From: Deltaproteobacteria bacterium
GTDB lineage: Bacteria > Myxococcota_A > UBA9160 > UBA4427
NCBI GenBank assembly: GCA_002719955.1
Contig: PBFW01000008.1
Coordinates: forward strand, 1-64,000
Reading direction: 5' to 3'
Length of the DNA stretch: 64,000 nt
Every line of letters starts with the position of its first letter. Positions within the stretch are counted from its first letter, which is position 1. The notes under the pieces are model-generated. The model did not search any database and was not told the origin of the DNA. It worked only from the letters and a program-made list of their open reading frames with translations. Shown here in pieces: positions 25,897 to 35,358 of the stretch. The position numbers were made by a program, and so were the translations under genes.

Positions 25897-27162
25897 CTAC
25901 GCGTTCGGCCCTTCCCTCTGAACTGGAAACGCTTCCAGATAGTCGCTGAAATACGTGTACATCTCGTCGCGGTCGATTCCGAAATCGCCTTCGAGGTCGT
26001 AGACAACCTTGCCGTGGCGGCCGCGGGGATGGGTCTCGATATAGTGGTCGATCTCGCTCTTCGTCCGCTTGGTCATGGGAAGATCTGCGCGTTCGTAGAT
26101 TCTTTCGAGGGTGCCGCGGTCGTCGGCCATGAATTCGTGGAAATAGACGTGCTCGGTGCGGACTTCGGGTAGATGCTCCCGGTCACGAACGAGGCCGTCG
26201 AGGAGCCGTTTCTGGAGAAGCTGCGCGTGGGGGATGATGTCGGCGAGGACGATGGGATCCCTGGAAAGCCGAGTCGCGTAACAGGTCATCGTGATCCAGG
26301 AAGTGAAAACCGACACGGGATCCCGATGCGTACACACGATCGTCGCGTCGGGAAAAATCTCGAGGAGCGTGGGAATCCAGGCGAGATGCTGAGGGCTCTT
26401 GAGGACCCAGCGCTCCTTTGGCTCCAGGAATTGTAGCGCCTTGAGGGAGCGCTTCAGGAACGCGTAATGCGGTCGCTGATCCTCGGCGAAATATCCCTCC
26501 ATCCAACCTGTGATGGGCTGGCCTGCCGCCATCAAGAGCGACGACAAACACATGTGCTGGAGCTCGACCTCCTCGTGGATTCCGTCATTCGGGACGTCGT
26601 ACATGTTGGTCATGAGCGGGATCAGTAGGTTCTGTTGCTCGAGGGCGACCTGGCCGTTCGCGATCCGATCGTCCGGGACCTCACCTCGGCGGGTGGCGAG
26701 GCTTGGGAGTGGCTCCTGGGATTCCCAACGGCGAAGCGCGCGAAGCCGTGAATCGGCCCCGATCAGATTCAGGAGATGGGTCGTTCCGGATCGCGGCAGG
26801 CCGGCGATGATCAGCGGTCGGTCGATCTCGATGTCTTCGATCTCGGGATGTTCGCGATAGAGCGCCTCGAGGCGACTGCGTTGGATCAGATAGCGCTTGA
26901 GGCTCTGGAAGGTCATGAAGCGACCCGTCCGGGTATATCCCGAGTCGGCCAGGACCGCCTGGATATAGGACTCCAGGCGGTCGTTCCAGTTCTCGTTTTC
27001 GTAGAGCGGGACGTCGCATTCAACGCGCGCGCCCTCGATTACCGCCTTCGAACTCAGCTCGAAGGGGATCTGGTCGACCATCTCGATTGCGGCGGTTGCC
27101 GCTTCTGAGTGCTGGGGGGCTTCGAAATCCGTGATCCGGATCAGATCAGTGGTCGGGCCCAT
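25897..27162 (-). CDS. Sulfotransferase family protein (second copy)
   Basis: 421 residues. IIAGLPRSGTTHLLNLIGADSRL is the PAPS-binding loop and DATIVCTHRDPVSVFTSWITMT the 3'-phosphate segment; WVLKSPQHLAWIPTLLEIFP matches. Compared with the copy at 7.4 kb the family core is shared but overall similarity looks modest. The start at 27162 lies five bases beyond the stop of the aldehyde oxidoreductase gene (27168), strongly suggesting translational coupling. The acceptor is unknown; a hydroxylated lipid or an intermediate from the neighbouring oxidoreductase are possibilities. Confidence 0.9.
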   Translation of the reverse strand: MGPTTDLIRITDFEAPQHSEAATAAIEMVDQIPFELSSKAVIEGARVECDVPLYENENWNDRLESYIQAVLADSGYTRTGRFMTFQSLKRYLIQRSRLEALYREHPEIEDIEIDRPLIIAGLPRSGTTHLLNLIGADSRLRALRRWESQEPLPSLATRRGEVPDDRIANGQVALEQQNLLIPLMTNMYDVPNDGIHEEVELQHMCLSSLLMAAGQPITGWMEGYFAEDQRPHYAFLKRSLKALQFLEPKERWVLKSPQHLAWIPTLLEIFPDATIVCTHRDPVSVFTSWITMTCYATRLSRDPIVLADIIPHAQLLQKRLLDGLVRDREHLPEVRTEHVYFHEFMADDRGTLERIYERADLPMTKRTKSEIDHYIETHPRGRHGKVVYDLEGDFGIDRDEMYTYFSDYLEAFPVQREGPNA

Positions 27163-27167
27163 ATGGA

Positions 27168-28895
27168 TCAGCCAGCTCCGCCCTTGGTGAACACTTCGTC
27201 CGTCGGCTCGATCATGCGCTCATAGGTCGCCTGGATGACGTCGGATTCGATATCGAAGACGACTCTGGCGCCCTCGGGCCCGACCGGGTCTTCCCGCATG
27301 CATTTCGGCATGACATCATCCGCTGCCGTCCAACCAGCCTTCTTGTTGAAATCCCACTCGTCCTGGAGGCATTGCCACGTCAGGTCGAGGAAGGCCTGGC
27401 GCGAGACTTCCTCTCCGAAGAAGGCCGAATAGAACTCGCGGATCGTCTCCATATCCGTCATGAGGAACATGCAGAGCCCCGAGGCATCGATCGCCGCATT
27501 GACATGCTGTTGCTCCTGGGAGAGGCGGGGCATCTGATCCGGGGTGGCCGCCGGGTTCACGACCAACCCGGCGGTATGGTCGGCCCCCATCGCGCTCGTC
27601 ACGTAGGTGACGCCCGTTGCCTTGAGTGGCCGCGGATCCCAGGCGGGAATCGCCTGGCCGTGGACGGTTGGGATGCGGTCATGCCCCGTGGCCTGGCCGG
27701 TCGCATCTGCACCATTGCCGACCATGTCGGCGACCTCACTGCCCTCGGACACCCCGGCGATGAGCCTTTTCATGCCCTCGCTGTCACCCCATTCCAACCC
27801 GCCGGAGTCCATCAGGATGCCGAGCGCGGCACCGGTCTCGATCGTGTCGAGCCCGACTTCGTCGCAGAGCCGGTCTAGCTCGGCGACCTTGTCCCAGGTA
27901 TCCACTGCGCAGTTGGCGCCTAGCAGCGTGAGCGTTTCGAACTCGAGGGCGGATGTCTTGTAGTTGCCGTCGGCGTCGTGGACGATATTGGAGCAGGAAA
28001 CGATGCAGCCGGTCATGCAGTTGTGCATGCCGCCGCCGCGTTCCTCGAAGCTCGAGATGATGCCGCTTCCCGAGAGCGTCGCGACATCGGGGGACTGACC
28101 CTCGATTCGGTTCTTGTAGGGGAAGGTGTTGAGCATCTGGGCCATATCGCACGAGGGGGCGGTGCCATATTGCATGGGCTTAGGGCCGTCGAGGTAGGTC
28201 TTGGACAAGCTCTTGCAAAGCTTCGTGAAGGCCTTCTTATCGGCGCCGTGGCGCGCGCTGGCCTTGCCCGCTTCGACGGCCACGTATTTCAGACCCTTTG
28301 CGCCCATAACCGCCCCGAGACCACCCCGGGCCGCGTGTCGCGCCGGGCGACGCACTTCGTCCTGATCTGTGCAAGCGACCGAGGCGCCGCGCAACATGCG
28401 CTCGCCTGCCGGTCCGATCGAAACGAAGGAGGCTTTCGCCGAGTAGCTCTTGGCGAGGTGTTCGATCAGCGCGTAATTCCACATGCCCTTGCAGTCGGGT
28501 ACTTCCTTGAGTGTGACGCCATCCGCCGTCACGTCGAGCGCGTAGCGCGCCTCCCGATCCGCCGGCTGGCCGGTCACGAGGATCACGCGATAGCCGAGCT
28601 TCATCATGTCCTGGGCGGGGTTTCCGCCCGCATTGGCTTCCTTGATGCCGCCGGTGAGTGGGCTCTTACCGCCAACGGACATGCGACCGGAGGTCGGGGC
28701 CGCGGTTCCGGAGAGGACGCCGGGGGCGAGGACCAGAATATTGTCCGGGCCGAGAGGATCACAAGCCGCATCACATTCTTCGAGGAGGATGCGTGCCGAC
28801 AGCGATCGGCCTCCGAGCATCTTCCATTTTTTCGGGAAATCCTCGACGGTTGCGGTCTGCGTCGTCATGTCGACTCGGATCATCTGATCGCCCAT
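27168..28895 (-). CDS. Aldehyde:ferredoxin oxidoreductase (AOR) family
   Basis: 575 residues from ATG 28895, preceded by an AAGGAGC site; the frame continues upstream to 28973 without support. The N-terminal domain KWKMLGGRSLSARILLEE...DNILVLAPGVLSGTAAPTSGRMSVGGKSPLTGGIKEANAGG is the tungstopterin-binding AOR domain. The cluster ligands are Cys293, Cys297 and Cys301 in HNCMTGCIVSC, and a later GLCMF. AOR enzymes hold tungsten or molybdenum pterin and a [4Fe-4S] cluster and oxidise aldehydes, or reduce acids, with ferredoxin. An oxygen-sensitive enzyme here suggests some microaerobic life. It leads a minus-strand operon with a sulfotransferase and SnoaL-like protein. No ferredoxin gene is adjacent. 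Confidence 0.9.
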   Translation of the reverse strand: MGDQMIRVDMTTQTATVEDFPKKWKMLGGRSLSARILLEECDAACDPLGPDNILVLAPGVLSGTAAPTSGRMSVGGKSPLTGGIKEANAGGNPAQDMMKLGYRVILVTGQPADREARYALDVTADGVTLKEVPDCKGMWNYALIEHLAKSYSAKASFVSIGPAGERMLRGASVACTDQDEVRRPARHAARGGLGAVMGAKGLKYVAVEAGKASARHGADKKAFTKLCKSLSKTYLDGPKPMQYGTAPSCDMAQMLNTFPYKNRIEGQSPDVATLSGSGIISSFEERGGGMHNCMTGCIVSCSNIVHDADGNYKTSALEFETLTLLGANCAVDTWDKVAELDRLCDEVGLDTIETGAALGILMDSGGLEWGDSEGMKRLIAGVSEGSEVADMVGNGADATGQATGHDRIPTVHGQAIPAWDPRPLKATGVTYVTSAMGADHTAGLVVNPAATPDQMPRLSQEQQHVNAAIDASGLCMFLMTDMETIREFYSAFFGEEVSRQAFLDLTWQCLQDEWDFNKKAGWTAADDVMPKCMREDPVGPEGARVVFDIESDVIQATYERMIEPTDEVFTKGGAG

Positions 28896-29150
28896 GGCTG
28901 CTCCTTCTTTTTGGGGTCGTCCATCCATTTCCAGACGAGCCCCCATGATGGATAGATCCGCAGCGACAGTCAATCATTCTCGGAGATGGTTTTGGGGATC
29001 GGACAGGGGAAATGGGCTTTTCCCATCCGCCCGGGATCCGCCCGGATTCGTGGGGTTCCGTTCTGGCGGACGGAATTTCTGACGCGTTCGGTCCCGTTCG
29101 GGCTATTGTCGCTCGACCCGGTCGGGCGCTGGGAGGGGAGCGCGATCATC

Positions 29151-29918
29151 GTGGATGCGCTGATGGAAATCACCGAGATTCCAGGCCTTCTCGGCGGGGT
29201 ACAGGCCCTCGCGAGCGGAGCCGGACCGTCTATTTCGGGGGCGGGCGCCTGGCTGGCGCTGGCTTTCGGGCTCGGGCTCGTTCACGCGCTCGACGCGGAT
29301 CATGTGATGGCGCTCTCCGTCTTTGCGGCGGATGAGCGAGGCGGTCGTCGGGGTCTCCGAAGGGGCCTGGGGTGGTCTCTCGGCCACGGTGTCGTCTTGC
29401 TGGGGGTCGGCGTGGCGCTGCTCGGGCTGGGCCGCGCCCTGCCAACGGAATTGTTCGTCGCCGCGGAGCGCGCGGTCGGTCTGGCCATGGTTGCGCTCGG
29501 CCTCTATGTCTGGGTGGATCTCGCCCGTCGCCGGAGACATGTCCACTTTCACGAACACGATGGCTTCCAACCTCACGCCCACTGGCATTCCCACACCGAG
29601 AGACGCCCTCACCCGCGCGCCGACCGGCATCATCACGCCCACGCCGCTTCGATGGTGGGTGCGCTTCACGGGCTGGCGGGTTCGGCGCCGATCCTCGCCT
29701 TGCTGCCCACGGCGGCGCGCTCACCCGTATTTGGTATCGCCTACCTCCTGCTATTCGGGCTCGGTGTCGCAGTCGCGATGGCCCTCGTGAGCGGAGCGCT
29801 CGGCCATCTCGCCGCTCGCCTCACTCGCAGCGCCCAGAGCTCCTCGCTGACTGTCCTGCGCGGGCTCAGCGCGACCGGTTCGATCGTCCTGGGGGTTTGG
29901 CTCGGGCTAGCGGCCTGA
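29151..29918 (+). CDS. Nickel/cobalt transporter-like membrane protein (UreH/RcnA/NiCoT-like)
   Basis: About 255 residues using GTG 29151, which follows GGAGGGGAG; ATG 29163 is an alternative. The first helix pair ends HALDADHVMAL, matching the HX4DH signature of NiCoT-type Ni/Co transporters. A cytoplasmic His-rich loop follows (HVHFHEHDG ... HWHSHTERRPHPRADRHHHAHA), as in RcnA-type exporters. Six hydrophobic segments are visible. The family transports Ni2+ or Co2+ in or out of the cell; direction is not determinable here. It stands alone between the AOR and xthA genes. TauE/SafE-like naming is also possible. Confidence 0.82.
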   Translation: MDALMEITEIPGLLGGVQALASGAGPSISGAGAWLALAFGLGLVHALDADHVMALSVFAADERGGRRGLRRGLGWSLGHGVVLLGVGVALLGLGRALPTELFVAAERAVGLAMVALGLYVWVDLARRRRHVHFHEHDGFQPHAHWHSHTERRPHPRADRHHHAHAASMVGALHGLAGSAPILALLPTAARSPVFGIAYLLLFGLGVAVAMALVSGALGHLAARLTRSAQSSSLTVLRGLSATGSIVLGVWLGLAA

Positions 29919-29987
29919 CACGGGATCCTCGCCGGTCTCCCGTCTTCCCAGTCGCGGCCCGCGTCTTTCGCGGCGCTACGGAAACGA

Positions 29988-30776
29988 TCAATCGTCGAGA
30001 TGAGCGATGACTGGTGCGTGATCCGAGGCGGTCAGGCCATCCTTCTTCTTGCGAAAGTCTCGGTCGATCTCGACCGCGCGCAGTCGTTCGACGACGGCTC
30101 TGGTTCCGAGCAGGAAGTCGATGCGCAATCCACGTCTTCGGTGGAAAGAGCCGCCGCGGTAATCCCACCAGCTGAAGGCCTGTGTCTCCGGCTCGCGTTC
30201 GCGGTAGAGGTCGGTCAGACCGACGTCGATCAGCGCAGCCATGCGCGTGCGCTCCTCCTCGGTGTGGAAGATCGAACCCCCGAACTCGTCTTCATTCCAG
30301 CTGTCGAGCCCCGTTGGGACAATATTGAAGTCGCCACACAGGACGGTGCTCGCATCGGTGCGGACGAAACCCGCCGCCCAATCGCGCAACGCGTCGAACC
30401 ATGCGAGTTTGCGCGCAAAGTCTTCGTGGTCGGTGTTCTTGCCGTTCGGGCAATAGAGGGTGGTGAAATCGAGCGTGCGATCGCCTTCCCCCACGCGCGC
30501 ACGGATCAGGCGAGCTCCGAATTCGTGCTGGCCCGGCAGCCCGATTTCGATCGGCTCGATGGGCAGGCGGGAGAGGATCGCGACGCCATTCCAGCTCTTC
30601 TGGCCGTGTGTCAATGCCTTGTACCCGAGCGTTTCGAAGTCGTCGTGGGGGAATTTTCCATCCTCCACCTTGAGTTCCTGAAGCCCGACGAGATCGGGCT
30701 GTCGCTCCTCCAGCCAGAGCTTGATGAAGTCCATGCGGGCGCGCAGGCCATTGATATTCCAGGTCGCAATCTGCAA
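29988..30776 (-). CDS. xthA: Exodeoxyribonuclease III
   Basis: 262 residues from TTG 30776, which gives [21 protein letters not shown], the exact usual N-terminus of ExoIII; the frame extends further upstream without homology. Conserved residues: ATWN (Asn near 7), LQELKVED (Glu), CGDFNIVPT and [11 protein letters not shown], plus RIDFLL. It is a Mg-dependent AP endonuclease and 3'-5' exonuclease in base excision repair. Its start is divergent from msrA with 157 bp between; that gap would carry both promoters. Confidence 0.92.
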   Translation of the reverse strand: MQIATWNINGLRARMDFIKLWLEERQPDLVGLQELKVEDGKFPHDDFETLGYKALTHGQKSWNGVAILSRLPIEPIEIGLPGQHEFGARLIRARVGEGDRTLDFTTLYCPNGKNTDHEDFARKLAWFDALRDWAAGFVRTDASTVLCGDFNIVPTGLDSWNEDEFGGSIFHTEEERTRMAALIDVGLTDLYREREPETQAFSWWDYRGGSFHRRRGLRIDFLLGTRAVVERLRAVEIDRDFRKKKDGLTASDHAPVIAHLDD

Positions 30777-30933
30777 GGTCCGGCTCTTTCTTCTCGATGG
30801 GTCGGGACGTGTGTGGGCTCGGGCAAGCGTATCACGGGTCAAAGAGCCGACGGAGGCTTCGGAACCGCTCCGCCAGATGCTGTCGAGAGGGCTATTCTCC
30901 AGCGCGCTCAGATCGGACAGGGAGGTCATCGAC

Positions 30934-31581
30934 ATGGGGCTCTTCGGGAAAAAGATGGAGATTCCGAGCGCGAGTGAAGCGCTGCCGGGGCGAACCGAAA
31001 GAATGCCGATCGCGGGTGCACACGTCGTGACGGGGGAAGCGTTCGACGCCCCCTTCGAGGGCCATGGTCGAATCCTGGTGGCAATGGGCTGTTTTTGGGG
31101 TGCGGAGCGAAAATTCTGGCAGGCGCCCGGCGTGATCAGTACATCGGTGGGCTATGTGGCGGGCCATACACCGAACCCGACCTACGAAGAAGTCTGTTCC
31201 GGTCGAACGGGTCATACCGAGGCCGTTCGCGCAATCTTCGACCGCAGTGTGACGAGCTACGAGGAGATGCTTCGGGTGTTCTGGGAGAGCCATGATCCCA
31301 CACAGGGCATGCGTCAGGGCAACGATACGGGTACCCAATATCGCTCTGGACTCTACTACTACGATGATGAGCAAAAGGCTCTCGCACATCGCTCACGGGA
31401 TGTTTTTCAGGAAAGGCTCAGCGTCGCGGGACTTGGAAAGATCACGACCGAGCTTCAATCCGCGCCGGAATATTATTTTGCCGAGGATCTTCACCAGCAA
31501 TACCTCGCCAAGAACCCGAACGGCTATTGCGGCCTCGGCGGAACGGGCGTGTCGTGTCCGATCGGATTGACGGAGGCGTAG
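30934..31581 (+). CDS. msrA: Peptide-methionine (S)-S-oxide reductase
   Basis: 215 residues. ATG 30934 has GGGAGG eight bases upstream; the frame from 30721 is an antisense extension. [19 protein letters not shown] holds the nucleophilic Cys53 with FWGAE, then [27 protein letters not shown] and [22 protein letters not shown], all invariant in MsrA. The tail [18 protein letters not shown] carries the two resolving cysteines. It reduces S-sulfoxide of methionine using thioredoxin, protecting proteins from oxidation. Nearby xthA fits an oxidative-damage theme, though co-regulation is not shown. Confidence 0.95.
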   Translation: MGLFGKKMEIPSASEALPGRTERMPIAGAHVVTGEAFDAPFEGHGRILVAMGCFWGAERKFWQAPGVISTSVGYVAGHTPNPTYEEVCSGRTGHTEAVRAIFDRSVTSYEEMLRVFWESHDPTQGMRQGNDTGTQYRSGLYYYDDEQKALAHRSRDVFQERLSVAGLGKITTELQSAPEYYFAEDLHQQYLAKNPNGYCGLGGTGVSCPIGLTEA

Positions 31582-31720
31582 GCGCCGGTCTCGTTCGGAC
31601 CCCCGACGCTGCATTTGAACTCAAACTTCTTTTCGACTCTGATCTGAGCCCGACCCGTCGCGTGCGGGAAGGGCGATTGCTTCAGAGCGGCTGGAACAAT
31701 GCCAATGGCAAGGTGGAAGA

Positions 31721-32527
31721 ATGGACCTGATTCTGCGCGAAAACGCATTTCTCGGAGAGACCCATATCGTGACCGGAGCTGCCCAGGGGATCGGCTTTGC
31801 CGTGACCGAGTCGCTTGCGCGCCATGGTGCGCAAGTCGCGATGGTCGACCTGGACGCAGGGCGCCTCGAGGAAGCGAGGTCGAGGATCGAAGATGCCGCC
31901 GTCTCGCCCCTCGTCGTGCCAGCCAACGTCACATCGGAGGAAGATGTCGAACGTGCCGTCGGTCAGGTTCTCGAGGCCAGCGATTGTATCAATGGGGTGG
32001 TGAACGTCGCAGGGATCACCCGCGACAAGCGCATCACGAAAAAGTCGCTCGAGGATTTCAACCTGGTCCTGTCGGTTCATCTCGGTGGAACCTTCCTCTT
32101 TACACGGGAGGTTGCGGTCCAACATTGGCACCCGCTCTTCAAGGCGAATGGCAACGAGCCCCTCGATGATGGCGTGAACCGCTTCATCGTAAACTTCTCC
32201 TCCGTGTCAGCGCGAAACGGCAACATCGGTCAGGTCGATTACACTGCGGCCAAAGGCGCGATCGAAGCCGTGACCCGAACGACGGCGCGGGAGTTTGCAG
32301 GCTATCGCGTACGCGTGAATGCGATCGCGCCCGGACCGGTGAATACGCCGATGTTGGCGGGTGTGCCGGATCAGGGGATCGAGGCGATGCGTCGGTCGAC
32401 GCTGCTCGGCAAGGTCGCGGAGCCCGAAGAACTGGCGGCGACCGTCGTCGGGATGGTCTGTCCGAAGATCTCGGGATACACGACGGGCCAGATTTTCGCG
32501 GCCAACGGTGGGATGTACCTGGCCTGA
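31721..32527 (+). CDS. SDR-family oxidoreductase (FabG-like)
   Basis: 268 residues. Rossmann motif VTGAAQGIG (17-25), DLDAGR (cofactor helix end, Asp43 near strand 2 suggests NAD rather than NADP), VNVAG in place of NNAG, NFSSVSARNG with Ser160/161, and the catalytic Tyr174/Lys178 in DYTAAKG. The C-terminus QIFAANGGMYLA is usual for 3-oxoacyl-reductase-like SDRs. A 23-residue insertion-like stretch (HWHPLFKANGNEPLDDGVNRF) before the Ser strand resembles fungal/mitochondrial-type or multifunctional reductases. Substrate unknown. Confidence 0.9.
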   Translation: MDLILRENAFLGETHIVTGAAQGIGFAVTESLARHGAQVAMVDLDAGRLEEARSRIEDAAVSPLVVPANVTSEEDVERAVGQVLEASDCINGVVNVAGITRDKRITKKSLEDFNLVLSVHLGGTFLFTREVAVQHWHPLFKANGNEPLDDGVNRFIVNFSSVSARNGNIGQVDYTAAKGAIEAVTRTTAREFAGYRVRVNAIAPGPVNTPMLAGVPDQGIEAMRRSTLLGKVAEPEELAATVVGMVCPKISGYTTGQIFAANGGMYLA

Positions 32528-32552
32528 GGTTGGACCCCGTCCCCGCGCCGGA

Positions 32553-33563
32553 TCAGGTGAAGTCCTCGAGGCTCCTCGCCGGCGCCAGGAGCAGGGCCTG
32601 GGTCCCGCACCCCGGTGTGCTGTCGAGATGGAGGGTGAGGCCGAGTCGTTCTGCCTTTTCAGCTGCACGTGCGAGCGCGCGCTCGCGCGGGTTTCGGCCG
32701 GGCTCGCCGGCCTGGATGCGCGTCCAGACGTCGCGGGCGAGGTGTGGGCGCGTGTCGTGGATCTCGAGGTAGATCCGCTCGTCGAAGGCGTGTGGAATCG
32801 AACGTGCTGGAACGGGGTGGACCCGGGAAATGTGGCTGCGACCCGGGGCGAGCACTCCGGCCAGTGCGGTCACGAAGATCGGCCCGCCATCCGCGTCGCC
32901 GAGCGCGGCTTCGAGCAGGCAATCGAGCAGGGCAGCGAGCGCGCTGGGGTCTGGAACGATTGTCTCGAGGTCGGGCTCGACCAGGACCTCGAAAAAGATC
33001 TCGCTGCGAACGTGCGTTGCGATTCGTCGACCGGCCCTCGACAAGAGATCGGCCAACGGGATCGCCCCGATTTCCGGCGAGGATTGGAGCGGTTCAGCGA
33101 ATGGAAGCGGCGCGCGATGATCCGTTTCGTGCAGGGGGAGGGCGGAGTCCTCGAGCACGCGGCCGCTCACGTCGCGGGCGACCGCGAGGAACCGGGTGAT
33201 CTCGCCATCCTCGGGGCCACCGTTCTGGCGCAGGGGTTCGACCTCGAGATGAACGTGGATGGAGCGTTGGTCGAAGGTTTCGAAGGGCAACTCGACCGTG
33301 CAGGCGTGACCCTCGAGAAAATGTTGGGCCACGAATTCGACGAGTTCGACTTCGAGACCGGCCCGATCGAGAAAATGGGTGATCGGTTTGTCGAGGGTCT
33401 CGCCAAGCGGGAAGCCCGTCAGTTGGCTGAAGGCTGCGCTCGCCCATTCGACGACGCCCGCTCGATTACCGACCAGGACCGCGTCTCCCCGGACAAGCGC
33501 GGCGCGCCCATGCGTCTGCGCGAGTTCGGCGGCCATGGTTCGCGTTGTGGGTATCCGATCCAT
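32553..33563 (-). CDS. PAS-domain sensor with degenerate HATPase-like C-terminus
   Basis: 336 residues from ATG 33563, preceded by GGGAAAGG; the frame opens at 33590. A PAS domain occupies about residues 20-145 (GNRAGVVEWASAAFSQLTGFPLGETLDKPITHFLDRAGL ... FLAVARDVSGRVLEDS). The rest resembles a histidine-kinase ATPase domain (PDPSALAALLDCLLEAALGDADGGPIFVTALAG ... RALARAAEKAERLGLTLHLDSTPGCGTQALLLAPA), but there is no H-box and the N-box Asn is replaced (CLLEAA), so catalysis is doubtful. It converges on the SDR gene. A decayed relative with the same PAS-then-ATPase plan lies at 49.4 kb. Confidence 0.75.
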   Translation of the reverse strand: MDRIPTTRTMAAELAQTHGRAALVRGDAVLVGNRAGVVEWASAAFSQLTGFPLGETLDKPITHFLDRAGLEVELVEFVAQHFLEGHACTVELPFETFDQRSIHVHLEVEPLRQNGGPEDGEITRFLAVARDVSGRVLEDSALPLHETDHRAPLPFAEPLQSSPEIGAIPLADLLSRAGRRIATHVRSEIFFEVLVEPDLETIVPDPSALAALLDCLLEAALGDADGGPIFVTALAGVLAPGRSHISRVHPVPARSIPHAFDERIYLEIHDTRPHLARDVWTRIQAGEPGRNPRERALARAAEKAERLGLTLHLDSTPGCGTQALLLAPARSLEDFT

Positions 33564-33730
33564 CGGTGAGCCTTTCCCGCTGTCCTGCAAGCTAGCGCGG
33601 TCTCGCGGTGATCCTGCGAACGATCGTTCGTTTCTCCGTCCCGCGGGCTACTGGGAACGAGGAACCGGTGGCGGGCGCGAGGCACCGACCAGCCAGGTAG
33701 ACTCATGCGGCGAAGGCCAGAGGTGCGGGA

Positions 33731-34456
33731 GTGGCGAGATTGCAGCCGAAGAAACCTGAGATCGAGGATCAGCGGGGGGATCGGGACGTCGCGCAGCGAG
33801 CCGGTCAGGCATCCGGATCCGGCCCGCAGATCACCGGAGGGATTTCTGGGCTCGAAGAACCCGAACCCCTGACGGGCAAGGCGGCGACGCAGGAGCGGAT
33901 CCTTGCGGCGGCCTCGGAACTCTTCCTCGCGCGCGGTTACGAGAATACGACCGTCGCGCAGGTCGCGGCACGCGCCGAGGTTTCCCGCGCCACCGTCTTC
34001 TGGCATTTCAGCGACAAGGCGTCCCTCTTCCGAGAGTGCTTCAATCGAATCTGCGAACCCTTCCGTGTCTCGCTCGCTCGCGACCAGTCGGCGCTCCCGG
34101 CCGAGAAGCGATTGCGCGAGCAGGTCGAACTCTATCAGTCGTTCATCGCGCAACATCGCGCCGATGTCGACGGCTTCATCCGTTGGGCGATGGAACACAC
34201 GAGTTTCCGCGATTGGTTGATCCGCAGCGTGCTCGATTTGCACAACCGCTTCGGGGGCGCTCTGACGGAGACGATCGCCGAGATCGTTCCGCCGCATCAT
34301 GACCCCCACGCGATCGCGATGGGCATCCTCGTCATGCTCGACGGCGATGTATTCCTCTCGTATTTCGATTCGTCCTCGCGTGCGTCGGAGATGCGTCGGG
34401 CGAGTGTGCAGGCCATTCTCGATATCATCCCGCGCCGGGCCCCCGGTCGGTACTGA
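33731..34456 (+). CDS. TetR-family transcriptional regulator
   Basis: 241 residues from GTG 33731. After a 48-residue flexible N-terminus the TetR HTH is clear: TQERILAAASELFLARGYENTTVAQVAARAEVSRATVFWHFSDKASLFRECF. The C-terminal domain has the usual helical, ligand-binding pattern (DVDGFIRWAMEHTSFRDWLIRSVLDL). Six bases separate it from the SpoU methylase gene, so they are probably one transcript, though the regulator itself may control other genes such as the PAS gene divergent from it (168 bp away). Confidence 0.92.
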   Translation: MARLQPKKPEIEDQRGDRDVAQRAGQASGSGPQITGGISGLEEPEPLTGKAATQERILAAASELFLARGYENTTVAQVAARAEVSRATVFWHFSDKASLFRECFNRICEPFRVSLARDQSALPAEKRLREQVELYQSFIAQHRADVDGFIRWAMEHTSFRDWLIRSVLDLHNRFGGALTETIAEIVPPHHDPHAIAMGILVMLDGDVFLSYFDSSSRASEMRRASVQAILDIIPRRAPGRY

Positions 34457-34461
34457 GTCGC

Positions 34462-35193
34462 TTGGGATCGAATTTCGCGCGCGGGCGACTGACCGATCTC
34501 CCTTCGATCCAGCGGGCGATCGATCGCCGGATGCCCATCTCGCTGATCCTGGTCCGAGAAGGGCCTCGATCCGATGCCGTAAGCGCGGTGGCCGAGCGGG
34601 CGCGTGCCGCGGGTGTTGCGATTTCGATCGAGTCCGAGCGCGAGATGCGGCGCATGTCCGAGACCGGCGATGCCCCGGAGCTCCTGGCGGTGACGGGGCC
34701 TCCGCCGACACATGATCTGGCCACCCTGATGGCGGCGGAGGGACTTGTCCTGATTCTGATCGGCCTTCGCTACCCGGGCAATATCGGGTTCATCCTACGT
34801 TCGGCCGAAGTCGCGGGCGCCGCGGGGGTCGTCGTCGCCAACGACTGGGCGGGTTCGGAGTGGCAGGAGGCGCAGCGCGTGGGGATGCGTGCGCAGCGCT
34901 TTCTCTCGGTGCTGGAAGTGGGAGCGGGAGATGCGATCGCGGCCGCGCGCTCTGCCGGCCGTCGCCTCGTCGCCGTCGAGACGAGTGGGAGCACGCTGCC
35001 CTGGGAGGTCGATCTATCGAAGTCCACTGCGCTTATGATGGGCGGTGAGACGAAGGGAATTTCGGGTGATTTCCTCGCCCAAGCGGACGAGGTCGTGCGA
35101 ATTCCGACGCGCGGGTTCATCCCCTCCTATAATGTGCAGGCGGCTACGGGGATGCTCCTGGGAGAATGGCTGCGACAGACGCGGGACGCCTAG
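34462..35193 (+). CDS. SpoU/TrmH-family RNA 2'-O-methyltransferase
   Basis: 243 residues from TTG 34462. The SPOUT knot motifs are in order: motif 1 LIGLRYPGNIGFILRSAEVAGAAGVVVA, motif 2 ALMMGGETKGIS, motif 3 IPTRGFIPSYNVQAATGMLLGEWLRQ. The N-terminal 100 residues form the substrate-binding part. It uses SAM to methylate a ribose in tRNA or rRNA; which site cannot be said. Its neighbour upstream is the TetR regulator. Confidence 0.9.
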   Translation: MGSNFARGRLTDLPSIQRAIDRRMPISLILVREGPRSDAVSAVAERARAAGVAISIESEREMRRMSETGDAPELLAVTGPPPTHDLATLMAAEGLVLILIGLRYPGNIGFILRSAEVAGAAGVVVANDWAGSEWQEAQRVGMRAQRFLSVLEVGAGDAIAAARSAGRRLVAVETSGSTLPWEVDLSKSTALMMGGETKGISGDFLAQADEVVRIPTRGFIPSYNVQAATGMLLGEWLRQTRDA

Positions 35194-35358
35194 CGGACCC
35201 TGGAAACGCGTGGGCCTCCCGAATACCGAGAGGGCCGTGTTCGAGTGGGTCGCCTCACAGGAACGGGCCGCCCGGCACGCCGATCGTCTCCGATCGATCC
35301 TGTCCCGCCGGGCGGAACTCGACCTCGCTCCTTCGAGCCCCGCGCCTCGCTCTGTGGC

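Noticed and set aside
28974..29150. Possible cobalamin riboswitch before the Ni/Co transporter-like gene
   Set aside because: A small ATGGG/CCCAT stem exists but no B12-box was recognised.
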